Source of the DNA: Hirudinaria manillensis
Taxonomy: Eukaryota; Annelida; Clitellata; Hirudinida; Hirudinidae
DNA: 64,000 bases
Direction: 5' to 3'
NCBI GenBank assembly: GCA_034509925.1
Contig: CM067531.1
Coordinates: forward strand, 6,343,319-6,407,318
Below, in pieces: positions 39,262 through 50,646 of this stretch (the stretch's first letter is position 1; every line of letters starts with the position of its first letter). The position numbers and the translations under genes are program-made. The notes under the pieces were generated by a model, which saw nothing but the letters and a program-made list of their open reading frames with translations, was not told where the DNA came from and searched no databases.

Positions 39262-40075
39262 ATGGTAGCGGTTAAAGGAAGACTTGCCTTTGGTACAAGC
39301 AGCATGTTATTATTTTCGTGGTTTCTACTCGAAAAGAGTGTTGTTAAAGGAACTGTTTTGAAGTTTAAAGCACCAAATTTAACGGAGGAGGAAATGCACG
39401 GGAAATTCATGCCCAGCAATTTGTTGTGCGACGCTTGCAGAGCCATTGCATACCAAGTTAATAGAAATGACCAACTTTGATAAACATTTACGAACTAAGT
39501 TGATACAATGCTTTATGTGTTTGTATGATGCAGGCCTTTAACAAATTCGAAAGTTTCTGTAATTTGCACAAACATTTCAATTACGATCCTCCAGAATCTG
39601 AAGTTATTGAACTCGTGGAATCTGCATGCGATGGCAAACTTTACGAATCGTGAGTTCGTTAATCAATGGTTCGATAAATGAAATAACTTTATTAAAGTTG
39701 AAATAAAATTAGTTTCATTCTACCCAAGGTATGGAGTCAAAACAGTTGGTGGCATAAATAGACTCAATGGTCAGGGCATGAAAGCTGCCGAAAAGATTCC
39801 GGGGATGACGTCTGGTGGCGGAAAATGGCCTGGAAGGTAAGGTTAAATCACAAGTCTCGTATCCTAACTTCTGAACGATAGCTTTAAGTTTGTTGAGCAG
39901 GTTAGTTGAAATGTGCTGGAGGTTCTTGGATCTAATCGGTGAGGACGGGATATTCAAAGCTTACAGGGAGAATAAGGAATCGAGCAAGAAGTTCTTCAAA
40001 TACCTCTGCTTCGGAGAAAGTAAAGAAGGCAGATCTTCATGTGTAGGAGTAGAGATTTCTAAAAAGGAATTGTGA
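39262..40075 (+). CDS. MZB1: MZB1-like ER protein (pERp1 family)
   Basis: Four exons, 39262-39456, 39534-39649, 39729-39836, 39901-40075, join to 594 bases and 197 residues (human MZB1 has 189). The start lies in a good context (accATGG). A hydrophobic N-terminal segment (about residues 10-29) is a likely signal peptide. The core contains FKAPNLTEEEMHGKFMPSNL, then CDACRAIAYQ (C56, C59), parallel to human LRCDACRAVAYQ. Later come YGVKTVGGINRLNGQGM (human YGVREVDQVKRLTGPGL) and LVEMCWRFLDLIGEDGIFKA. It ends KKEL, an ER-retrieval type tetrapeptide. In vertebrates MZB1 is an ER co-chaperone with paired cysteines acting with GRP94 in B cells; the role in an invertebrate cannot be read from sequence. 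AATAAA occurs at 40260. Confidence 0.9.
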
Positions 40076-41482
40076 TTAAGAATATTTTCTTAATTGATGG
40101 ATTTATTTTGGATTAAGACGATAATTAATGCTTGGTGCTTATCAGAATTCACTCTAAAGTTTTTATATCGTTTCATATACATGTTAGGAAGAGCACCCGC
40201 ACGTTCAATAATTTCAAAAAGATGTTCAATGATTGGTTCGAACGTTCTTGTGTTGTTTTAATAAAGTTGTTTATCCAGAGGCACGGTTAATGCTTATCAG
40301 AGATAATTTCAAAGAATTCGCTGATTAACCGATACTCGAAAAACTAATTTGATTTCACTATTCAAGGTGGCATAAATATAAAAATGGGTGGCATGGAAGA
40401 AATTCATGAGATACATAAATTGCTGTTCAAATCCAAGTAATAAATGCGACATTTTAGGACTTCATTAGATATTCATTTGACATGTTGCCGATTAAATTTT
40501 AAAAAATCACTCGTTAATTTGAATAAATTTGTAATTGTTTAATCAGATAAACCTCGTACTTCGTTGAGTCTTATGAATATTCATCAGAGCTATGTTTGTC
40601 AAACCCTGACAAAAAAGAACGTAATGTGGCAAGCCATTTGCGACGATGGTCATCGAAATGTTACGATGGTGAATAATTAACGAGTAAATAAATAATTTAA
40701 AATGTTATAAATAAATTTATTAAATAAATAATAAAAAGTTGAAAATGTTTTAAGACTTTCTTTCGCCAGGAGTTTGCAATGCTTGCACACAGTACGCAAT
40801 GCGTTACCCATAAGCACGGTATATTTTGCACGAGATTCATTAAATGATTGTAATAATATCTGTACACACGTTATAATTGAAATCTTCTACAAGTTTATAT
40901 TTTATAGCTTTATTATACTTTAATGATTTTATAATTCGTTATAAATCGTTTATGAATTATTTGAGTATTTTATGAACGTTGCAACATTTTCATCTTAATA
41001 ATGCTTCTAAATTAATCAGTTAGTAAGATGAAATTCACTTTTAAGCCTTCTGCTTTTTAATATAATTTCTATTAACGATTTGGAAGTCTTGGTAATTGTT
41101 AAATGCTGAATTATTATAAATCTAAATGCAAGTTATTTATTAATGTTCATCTGTTATTAAATAGTTTTAAGTCCAGTTGATGGTTCAACCTGGTGGTTTT
41201 TTTCGACCGATGAAAATAAATTAATTTCAAATTAAAATGCATTTCTACGACCGTGGAAGATATGAAGCATAGGAGTTTTGCATACAGCGACTGATAACAT
41301 GTCGGTCGTATATAAGGCGCAGGAGAGCACATCAAAGAGTCTTTTGATGCCTTGCTCGTCACGAAATTTCTCACTCAGAACCAGACTTGTGAAGACAGGC
41401 CACAGGAATTTTCCTCTCAAAATGGGGATTTATTTCATCAACAAGTTCTATTGAATGCCTTCATAAAAGATTCTTCGTCGAC
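40076..41482. other. Intergenic between MZB1-like gene and TCF
   Basis: AT-rich, with the MZB1-like 3' UTR at the left and the TCF promoter and 5' UTR expected at the right. Nothing else recognised. Confidence 0.4.
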
Positions 41483-44400
41483 ATGAAAGAAGAACCCGAT
41501 GTCGAGAAGGAGACACAAAAGGCATCTGAATTAGTCGAACAGGTGAGTTCCAGCGTTGAATCTTCTGTCCAGGATGAGGCCTCAACAGACGAGGTGAAAG
41601 TCTACAAAGATGAAGGCGAGGAAGAGGAAAGCAGGTCTTCTGAGAACCTGAACGAGGAAAAATTGGGACTCGTCATAGAATCGGAAGAAGTGAGTTATAT
41701 TGTTTTGTTTTTTTTTAAGGATCGATTAAGCGAATTTTTAATCGAGTTTATTGCGTCGTCATTTCTTAAAACGTTTAAGAAGTTTGTCTCAGCAGATTTA
41801 TTGAACATTTATTGAAATATTTCTTCTTTAACGACAAACTAAATGCGCTTTGAGGAGACAAGAGAATTCTTGTAAATGCCAGGAGACACGACTCAACACC
41901 TGAACGCATAGAGCTATACAAATTAAATAAACATTATACGATTCTTTTGCTAATTTAACATTTTATTTGAATCCTGGTTCTTGTAAAATAAAAAATTAAT
42001 TTCAACCAAGAAAATTGAAAAATGAGTGAGGTTTGTTTTTGATCAGTTTAAAATCAAGAAATCAGAAATGGAAGAAATTCATGAGATACATACTATATAA
42101 CATATCTCTGAGTAATCACTATACAATATATGACTGAATATTCACCATGCAATATATGGTTGAATGATAAGTATATGATATATGAGTAAATGATGGCTAT
42201 ATAATATATGGGTGAATGATGGCTATATAATATATGGGTGAATGATGGCTATATAATATATGGGTGAATGATGGCTATATAATATATGGGTGAATGAACT
42301 TCTACAAATGAGGCCTTTCAAGTGGATGTCCCTACTTTTGCACTTTGTTTGTCGCACAAACTTTCGATGCTTGGATGATTAATAAATAGCCATATTATTA
42401 ATAATTATCATTTACATCCGCAAATATTTATTAGAATTAAATTTATAAATAACTATTTATTAATAATTATTCATGTCTACAAATATTTATTAATAAATCT
42501 CGAAGGGCAAGATTTCGGACGTCGAGGGAAGAAGCGACTTTACGGCAGACGAAAACTCTTGCGGACAGAATGGACACGCAGGTGATAAACATTTCTTTCC
42601 CATCAATTTCATGCGCTGCGGACCTGAATTTCGGTGCAATAATTGAGTGTAAAATGTTTTTATTTTCGCAGCGAAAATTCAAAAGTGCTCATTTTTCGAT
42701 CGACTCCCGTTCGGCTACCCTCTCCTTCCTCCTTATCACCCTTATTCCGGAGGTCCTTCGCTCATGGTAGGTCGTCCGTCGTCTGTAAAGTTGTCGGCTC
42801 GTATTTGTACGAGCTCGTCCGATGCTTTTAACCTTCGTTCAGTTTTCGTGCAAGATTTTATTTTCAAACAATCGGCGATGAATTGAATTTGTTTACTTCG
42901 CTCTTTTCAATTTTTATTTCCCATCGGTTCTTGCTTTTCCATTTGTAATGGATGCTTAGGAAGAGATGCATTCGCAGAAAAAATTGTAAATTTCGATTTC
43001 TTAGTCTAAATAGATATATTGGGTGAATAGTGACATAGGTGCAGATGTGGACGGAAGATTTCGTGGATGGGTGGTTGGGTGGTTGAGTGGTTGGGTGAGT
43101 AAATGGACGGACGAACGAACGGAATGTGGCCGACTGTTAATTATCACGAGATCATTGCAAACGAAAGTTTATTAATGTTTTTAGCTTCAATTAATATTTT
43201 AAACGTGTGTCTTTGAAGCATTTGTGAGTCAACTCACCGTTGGTTCACATGTTTCAGTTCAATTTATGTTGCATCAAAAAATAAAATCGTATTAACGTTT
43301 TCGTACGTCGATTAAAATAAAAGAAAAATTGTTGTGCCGTCGTAACATATCTGATTGCGTTTAAGTTTGGACATGCATTGTTTGCTGTTAGACAATACAG
43401 ACAATGTCTTCAATGTAATTAATAACTTAATAATAATAATAACTAATAAATATTTTATTAATTAATCGATATGAGGTCATCAAAGCAGAAGGAGGGACCA
43501 CCTCGACTGCTGAATGACTTTTGATCGGAAGTCGGCGTTCGGTAACTGGATAAGTGACAGGCAAAAGACAACTCACAGGGACAAGTTTTATCGATTTGCC
43601 ATGGATTTCCAGACAATACAGGAAGTAGGGTAGTGTTTTGGTGGAGTTAGGTTAGGGACTGAATGGGTTAGATACTAAAGATCTCCGCCTGTGAGTTGTC
43701 TTTCGCACGTCACTTATCCAACATTCTCGGTTTTCGAGGTGCCCTTTGGTTCTGCAGAAATTCTTCAGTTAGAAGTCCAATTCTTTAAGAATAAGGATTA
43801 TAAATGTTCTTATTTTGATAACTTGAAATAGTTTTTGAGCGTTAAAAGTGTAAATGGTTCTTAAATAAGTAAAATAAATAAATAAATAAATTAAAAGTAT
43901 TAAACGATTAAATGATTGGACCGTTTAATGACAACCGACTGATCTCCAAACAGGGAGAATTGTTCCCTGCAGCTGCTGGTTTGGGCCTTTACATGTACAA
44001 CGACAATCCCCCGCCAGCTCACATGGGCATCCAACCGCTGCACATGGATCCAAAAACAGGTTACACGAAAAGAATCTTTGGACTACAACTACAAAATAGT
44101 CTTACGATATTCTCCTCACTCAGGTCTGCCGCGCACACCCTTCTACGGCCTCTCGACGTCACCTGTCCATCCGACCATCTACCCTCCAGAAATGTCTCAG
44201 ATGCACAGGTCAGCCGCATTAACTCGTTGCAACGATTGATTCCAAGAGTCGCTGATTGAAAAAGATGCTTAATTAATGATCGACTAAATGAGATGAAGCT
44301 GCTTTTAATGAAGTGAAGAAATCATTTGTCCCCTGGATACACCTGCCTCGCTGAGCACACGATGCTTCTGAGTTTGTGAGACAACAGAAGAGCAATTACG

Positions 44401-44562
44401 CTTGAGCATAATGATACAAGATCAAAGAGCTTTCATGTCAACCATCGCAACATAAAAGCTCGGAATAGAAGTCGCCATGACGGAGAGAAGCGTGTGGTCA
44501 TCTTATGAACTATTTAAAGCAACATTCTTTATACGCTATTTCCATCTTTTGTGCAACTTGAG

Positions 44563-44596
<34 letters not shown>

Positions 44597-47500
44597 CAAG
44601 AGTTTTCACCGATTACAAAAATGATGATCACTTACTTTCACTGGTTATGAAATATCTAATGTAAGCTCTGAGATAAGAAGTGACCACAAACTCTGCTGCT
44701 TCTCACTGATTAGCTTCACGCCGAGGAAGACAAAATAGTCTTCCTTCCGAATTATGCGCGCACTCAACATTTCTTTGCTCGGTTCCTTTCCTAGGAGACA
44801 TTCAATTTGGATGCTTTTAACTCGATTAAATTAAAAATTAAGTTGATAATGTTTATTAAATTGGGCTGGAATGCACGACGGGTAATTGCGCTGCATGACG
44901 TATCGAGTCCCGCGAGAGCACTCCAGTGTTGGTCTTGTTAGGGGGATGAAAAGCTACCGAGAGGACACGCATGTCACATCAAAGGAAAATCTCCGGTTAT
45001 GTAAGTATGAGTGTGGCTTGTTTGTTGCTTAATAATTACACATCAAGCCCATTACCTTGTCTTTCCGATGCCACATTTTCCGAGCGAGTTGGTCCCGAGT
45101 ACATGTACGACGCGCACCTGAACATGCACAAAATTAGGCAAAGCCTATTTCTTAGAAAGAAATCCTAGAAATCAAGGCGGTCAGATGAGAACGCATGCGT
45201 CGGTCACTCGCAGGTTTTAGGACACGAATCGAGGTGCACAGCCAAACGACGGCCACAAGTGCTTCTAACTAACGCGCCGATGGAACCGTGTTTCTCAAAT
45301 TTTATCGATCACTGAAATTCCGAGTTTGTTTGATGTTCGTGCAAGATTAAAATACATAATTAAACAACTCCGGTTAGAAAGGACAGTGGAAAAGCCGTAA
45401 TAAGTAGGAGATTCTCTTGGGGGCTCTAAGTCAATTGATCCTACACAATCGGGTCGTCATACTCAGCAGTGGATTAGTGCCGTGTTTTTGCCTCTTACGC
45501 TCTCGAGGCGTTTCGTCTGAAAAGAAATATTTAATGAAAAACGTTGTTAATTAAAATCTCCTGTAACGTTATATTTGAATGTCGATTCTTTTCTCTGGAA
45601 ACTTGCATTAAATATCTTATTTCTGATTGGGGAAAGTTGATGAATATTCGCATAGTAGAAAACGTATGATGAAAAGTAGTTCCAGTAAAAATAGACTTGA
45701 GCTTCTTCAGCTCGTTAATCACTTGTTTTGTGCCACGGCAATGATGAAGCTAGCATCGGTCTCGCGAATGTAAGCAATGACAGGCACAAGGAGTCGCGTA
45801 TACTCCACAGATGGATTAATCGGAGATGTTGCACGCTTCCCTGTGATCCTTCGTAACATCAAAGGCGCTCGTGTGATGATAACTTATCGATGATTTCAAC
45901 GGTTTTTAAATATTTCCAAACCGAATATTCGGTCATTTTGGATTCATTAGGCGAGCAGAATGTTCTTGTAATTCTCCGCAACACTTTCTCACGTTGCAGA
46001 GGAAAACGTCGATGGACTGTTATGGCTGATTTATTGCAAGCACATCACGACATCAAAGTTATCTCTTCTCAGCAGATTTTGTTTGATTTAGCCGTGCCAG
46101 AGTCAAATTCGAGCGAACGAGTAGAAGCCGAATTAATAACCCAGGAGAGAAATATTTCACGTGCTTACATTTTAAACAACACCGCTTACTTTTACCGCGC
46201 TTATTTTCATCGAATTGTTTGCTTTTATTTTTAAAAAATGTCCTAAGACTGCAATCCTAAGGTTGAGAATTATTATTATTATTATTATTTTAATTTTTAT
46301 TATTTGAAAATGTCATCAACAACGCGAACTTAGTTTAGACCTTGTGTCCCGCACCAGTCCAGTTTCGAGTCTGTGTGGATCGTATTCGACCAACATCTCG
46401 CCACCTTCCCTGGCCTGGTTAGGAGCTTCAGGTATCCTTCCTCCTCCACCTCCGGGTTTTCCATATCACGAATTCAATTCGCCACAACCGCTCGTTGCCT
46501 CTTCGAGCCTCAAGCAAGAACTTTCACCGCAGAACGAGTCTGACGACACGAGGTCTCTTAGTCTTCTTAAGTCGCCGATGTTCATCGATCGATTTGTTTC
46601 CAACTCGATTCATTCATTGTTTCAGGGATTCGAGACTGAGTTCGTCTTCTTCGAACCAGCACTTCAACAGCAACCACCAAAGATTTGTCGGTCAACAGGA
46701 CAAGAAACGACCGTACGTGAAGAAGCCTCTGAATGCTTACATGCTGTTCATGAAGGAAATGAGGCAGTCTGTCATCGAGGAATGCACGCTCAAAGAATCT
46801 GCTGCCATCAACCAGATCTTGGGACGAAAAGTTAATTCTCCTCATTTTTCTGTTTGTTCTAATTGGTTCTACTACGTGATAAATTAACGATCACGTGATG
46901 GAGGCCATTATGCGAGCAGCACGTTGCATGGAAAAAATCTCGTTAGTGAAATCGTCCTTAGTTGTCCATAAATGATCTTCAAGATGAAGTCACATGTACA
47001 CTCCTGTTGACATGCAGTCATTACTAGTGACATTTGCCAAGCAGCAGCTTTGCTCTGCCTATTTCATCTCATCAATGATATAATTATTGAAGCCTGTCTT
47101 CCTATGGACTCTCCAATCAGCAAGCAGAACCCTTTGATCTAGCTAAATCTCTGTGCAGGCATGCAACCGCGTATCTGCCTTTGTACGAACATCTCGTCTT
47201 TCTCCAAAATCTCTGTCAAACAATTGAACATGTTTCTGTCGGAGGACATGCTAAATGTTTAACGCCTCCGTTTCATTACATGGCAAGATATTGATCCTTG
47301 AAATACTTTTTAAAAATCGAAAAAAATACTTCAAACGATGATCTTTGATAAAAGAGATCCAGTGATTCAACATGTTTTCACGGCCCGTGCACTTGAAAGC
47401 AGATGATATAATTTCATCAAAGAAATTAAAAAAACACAGCAAAGTGGCTGTTTTACTTGCTCTTCTTTGATCTCTCAACAAACACGCAAAAAAGTGGCGC

Positions 47501-48853
47501 ATCAATTCAATTTATGAAGCCACGGATGCATCTCTTAAAATGCCAGTCTCTTCATACGATTTCGGTCTCAACAGTTGACATTGAAATCGTCTTATAGTCG
47601 ACTTGATTCTGACCAACGAAGTGTTCAATATTTCAGTATATTATTGTTTTCTTACTAGTTTGTTATAAAGACCAAAACACCATCGCATAGAAGGAACACC
47701 AACGTGATATTCAATTGTTCCAGTATTAGCATAACGGCATGCTGATTGGGTTAGAACTCTCTCCGGAGATAGGCTTGATCAAAAGGAAATGAAATGTTAT
47801 TTGATGTTTTCATGCGCTCGTATGCTGCCCATTTTCATCGCGAAATAAAGAGAAATCTCGTGTGCCTTATCCAAACAATTTTCGTTTAAATTGCTGCCAA
47901 AAGTTTTTGACGATTGCATGATTCGCTCAGGTCGTGGATCGACGAAAGCGAGGAAAACGAATGGTTTTCTTGGCAGATGACTCGTTTGTCCCCGGATAAG
48001 GTATGAAGTGAATGAAGCATTCTACCTTCAGCATTGATTTCTTTGTCCCTCTTGGAGGGATCGTTGAGGCACTAACAATGTGCCGAACTCTCGCTGACAA
48101 CGCCGGATTTAAAAGAAACGATTTTGTTTTCAAAGCATTTCTAGTCTTTGCACAACTAATCGTGGAATACTCGAAGCATTTTAGAGAAAAACGAAAAAAA
48201 TTTTCACGTGTAGAACGGCTAACTTTTTGTTTAGAAATAATAGAGACAGGAATGTAAATAGTTTGCAGTGTGAATGTGTGGATGAGAAAGAGCGCCCATG
48301 AGATTTTGAGCCGTGTAGAGGTTCCACATCAGCGAGTAATGGACGCTTTTGGCGTGTCGATGCTTAAACTTGGTTTTCTTCTGCAATGTTATGAATCATA
48401 AATCCCGCGAAACAACCGACTTCCCGACGAGTTTTTCTATATTCTCATCCTTTTGCATTTGAAATTTTTATTTTTGTTTCTGACGGGGAAAATATGAATT
48501 TTTAGTGGCATGCCCTGGACAAGGCCGAGCAGCAAAAGTACTACGACATGGCCAAGAGGGAAAAAGAACTTCACTTGCAGATGTATCCCGGATGGTCGGC
48601 CAGGGACAACTACGCTACTCACACGAAGAAGAAAAAGAGAAAGAAAGAGCCAACGTCCGTCCTGCTTTCGTCTCAGTCAGAAACTCCAAGAATGAGAAGA
48701 ACCAACGACCAGTTTCAAAACCATGCGAACGGTGCAAATAAAATTGCTCTCTACGACCAGAGGACTATTTTTGATAGACACTTTGAACCATTTGCACTCA
48801 ATAATTGCAACAGTGATCATTCCAACGCTGCAGACGAAACGAACCAACTCTAA
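41483..48853 (+). CDS. TCF/LEF transcription factor (Pangolin orthologue)
   Basis: Eight exons: 41483-41689, 42506-42581, 42672-42766, 43954-44059, 44124-44208, 46358-46552, 46626-46830, 48506-48853. They sum to 1317 bases, 438 residues. It is the DNA-binding effector of Wnt/beta-catenin signalling. The beta-catenin-binding region holds [14 protein letters not shown] with SSENLNEEK, close to the DEVKIFKDEG of arthropod Pangolin. The linker has [14 protein letters not shown] and HMDPKTGLPRTP. The HMG box covers about residues 288-360 ([36 protein letters not shown], then [17 protein letters not shown]), followed by the basic tail KKKKRKK at about 364-370. The intron inside the HMG box at GRK|WHAL is a conserved position. 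The remaining C-terminus (about 68 residues) has no cysteine-rich C-clamp. Exon 4 could start further upstream, since the frame is open to an ATG at 43912. Confidence 0.94.
42100..42296. repeat. 26-bp minisatellite in TCF intron 1
   Basis: Four near-identical head-to-tail 26-base units (starting atggctatataa, ending gggtgaatg) occupy about 42192-42296, preceded by more diverged units back to about 42100. Confidence 0.85.
43546..43721. mobile_element. 176-bp MITE-like element with long inverted arms
   Basis: Arms at 43546-43580 and 43688-43721 are reverse complements apart from a few bases; both contain ggataagtgac and gacaactcacagg. The centre is non-coding. It lies in TCF intron 3. Confidence 0.8.
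44209..46357. other. Long TCF intron
   Basis: Intron of 2.1 kb with an (AG)n microsatellite at 44566-44594 and an (ATT)n run near 46270-46290. No exon recognised; an alternatively used exon cannot be excluded. Confidence 0.4.
46831..48505. other. Intron inside the HMG box
   Basis: Intron of 1.67 kb separating GRK from WHAL. Nothing else recognised. Confidence 0.5.
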
Positions 48854-50646
48854 TTATTATTAATTGTCTCTGCCTTCGTCAAATAATTTACTTCTACGAA
48901 TGTAAATCATATCTCGTCCGATGACTGTAGGTGCAAGACAAAGGCATTGAAAACTTTTATTGAAAGCCATTTCATTTGACCAGGGTCGTTGGTGCAGCAT
49001 TGGAAGGCTGAGCAGGAGAGACTTCATCAGGAGAAGCAGCCTTTCCAACATTCCAGAGTCCATGGTTTCTTTGCGACTCCACTTAGAATTAGATGATTCT
49101 GATATCATCTCGACTGCGTCACAAAATCAGAGCTAATAATATTTGTCAGTTAACGGATCCAGTTTATTCGAAATATGTAGATATGGTAGAATATGAAATC
49201 GAAGCAATAAAGTTGGAAAAACGAACTTTAGGCGCACACTTTGCTTTCGAACTGTTCTCTGATACAGGGGAATCGAGGGACTTCCAAAAACCAAAATTAG
49301 TTCCACCTATAATTGCATCCAAAAGAAAGCAGTAAACTGTTAAAGTGTCTCAAGAAAATATTTTCAATTAAGCCACATGTTTGGTTATACTAGTTTACAC
49401 TTTTAAGTTGTTTGACCTACAATTTCAAGTTGAGTCAGATAAATCAGTTTCGGCCAATAAAGGGTAAATAACTGCCGTTAAAAGGACCGATGCAACTTTT
49501 AATGAGGAATGTCACCCTTGGATTCTATAGAACCAATCGATATCGGCACAAATGTCATCGGAATCGGAAAAGGATATCAGTGACTTTCGATAGCATCTGT
49601 CAATCTGGTGATTCTTCGCCATGATGACCTCAAAGAGATTCGATCAAGCGATTTTACATTGGATCCACTTTACTAGTAAAAAGAAAAATGCGATGACAGT
49701 TATTATTGATTCTGTAAGACGAATTAAGCACATATACGAACTGGAACTATTCTGCACCCGGTGCTAGGCCAAGTAACTTAAGACTTCGGTTGTTTTTTTT
49801 TTGGTTATGCCAAAAAGAAGCAAAATTCTTCATTACAATGGTACAATCGCATGACTTAGAAAGCTACAATTCTCACAGAAGAGACAACTTTAGCATAACC
49901 TGATCTCGGCTCCTCCACTCAGACATTTTGCAAAAATCGATGAGTGATTTCTGCAGTCTTTTGAAGTATGATATCAATAAACGCCGCAATAAATTATTTG
50001 TTGCAAAAGATATTACCTGACTTACTACCGTCAAAAATAAAACTGTCAGATATTACATTAAGAAATTAGCTGTGGGAATTAGTTAAAATACTTAACCCAC
50101 CGACACTACTATAAACAATCATACAATATTTCTCTACCTGATTGAAGAGTCAGAATAGTTACATTTAATTTTCTTCGTTTGTCACTGGGCATAGAAAATT
50201 TGGTCTGTTCTACGTCATCCCCTTCCGCAGACCCATCAGTCCATTGAACCGGCCAACCTTATACTAACCACTGGTTAATGTTCAATTGCCATTATTTAAA
50301 CTGCAACGTGGCTCGGTGCAAAACACCGAACGTGGACGGAAATCAGTCTAATTATTCCGAATCTGATAGTTACTGTCTTGATTACACAAATACAACTTGA
50401 TAAACTATTGCTCATGAACGTTAAATCGTTCTCGTAACATACACGACTAAGCAAATACGAAATTATATTCGTGCGCATTTAATAGGTATCTGCAGCAATC
50501 AGGAGACATTTTTTAAGTGTTGAGCACCATCAGGACTGCATAATTCTACATATAAGGGTGGATATAATATACTAGTATCCCTCAAAAATTTATACCCACA
50601 AATGAAGTCAATCAAACTTTAATTAGTGAATCAAACAGCCAAATGT
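48854..50646. other. Region between TCF and FARS2 (tail to tail)
   Basis: Includes both 3' UTRs. After a possible acceptor (gaccag) at about 48983 there are overlapping open frames, one starting RWCSIGRLSRRDFIRR and another LVQHWKAEQERLHQEK, and at 49093-49335 a third with YVDMVEYEIEAIKLEK. They could be alternative TCF 3' exons or chance; none matches a C-clamp. Confidence 0.35.

Noticed and set aside
43912..43953. Earlier start of TCF exon 4 ([14 protein letters not shown])
   Set aside because: The acceptor at 43951-43953 gives the correct phase from exon 3; the extension has no counterpart in TCFs. Kept only as an alternative.
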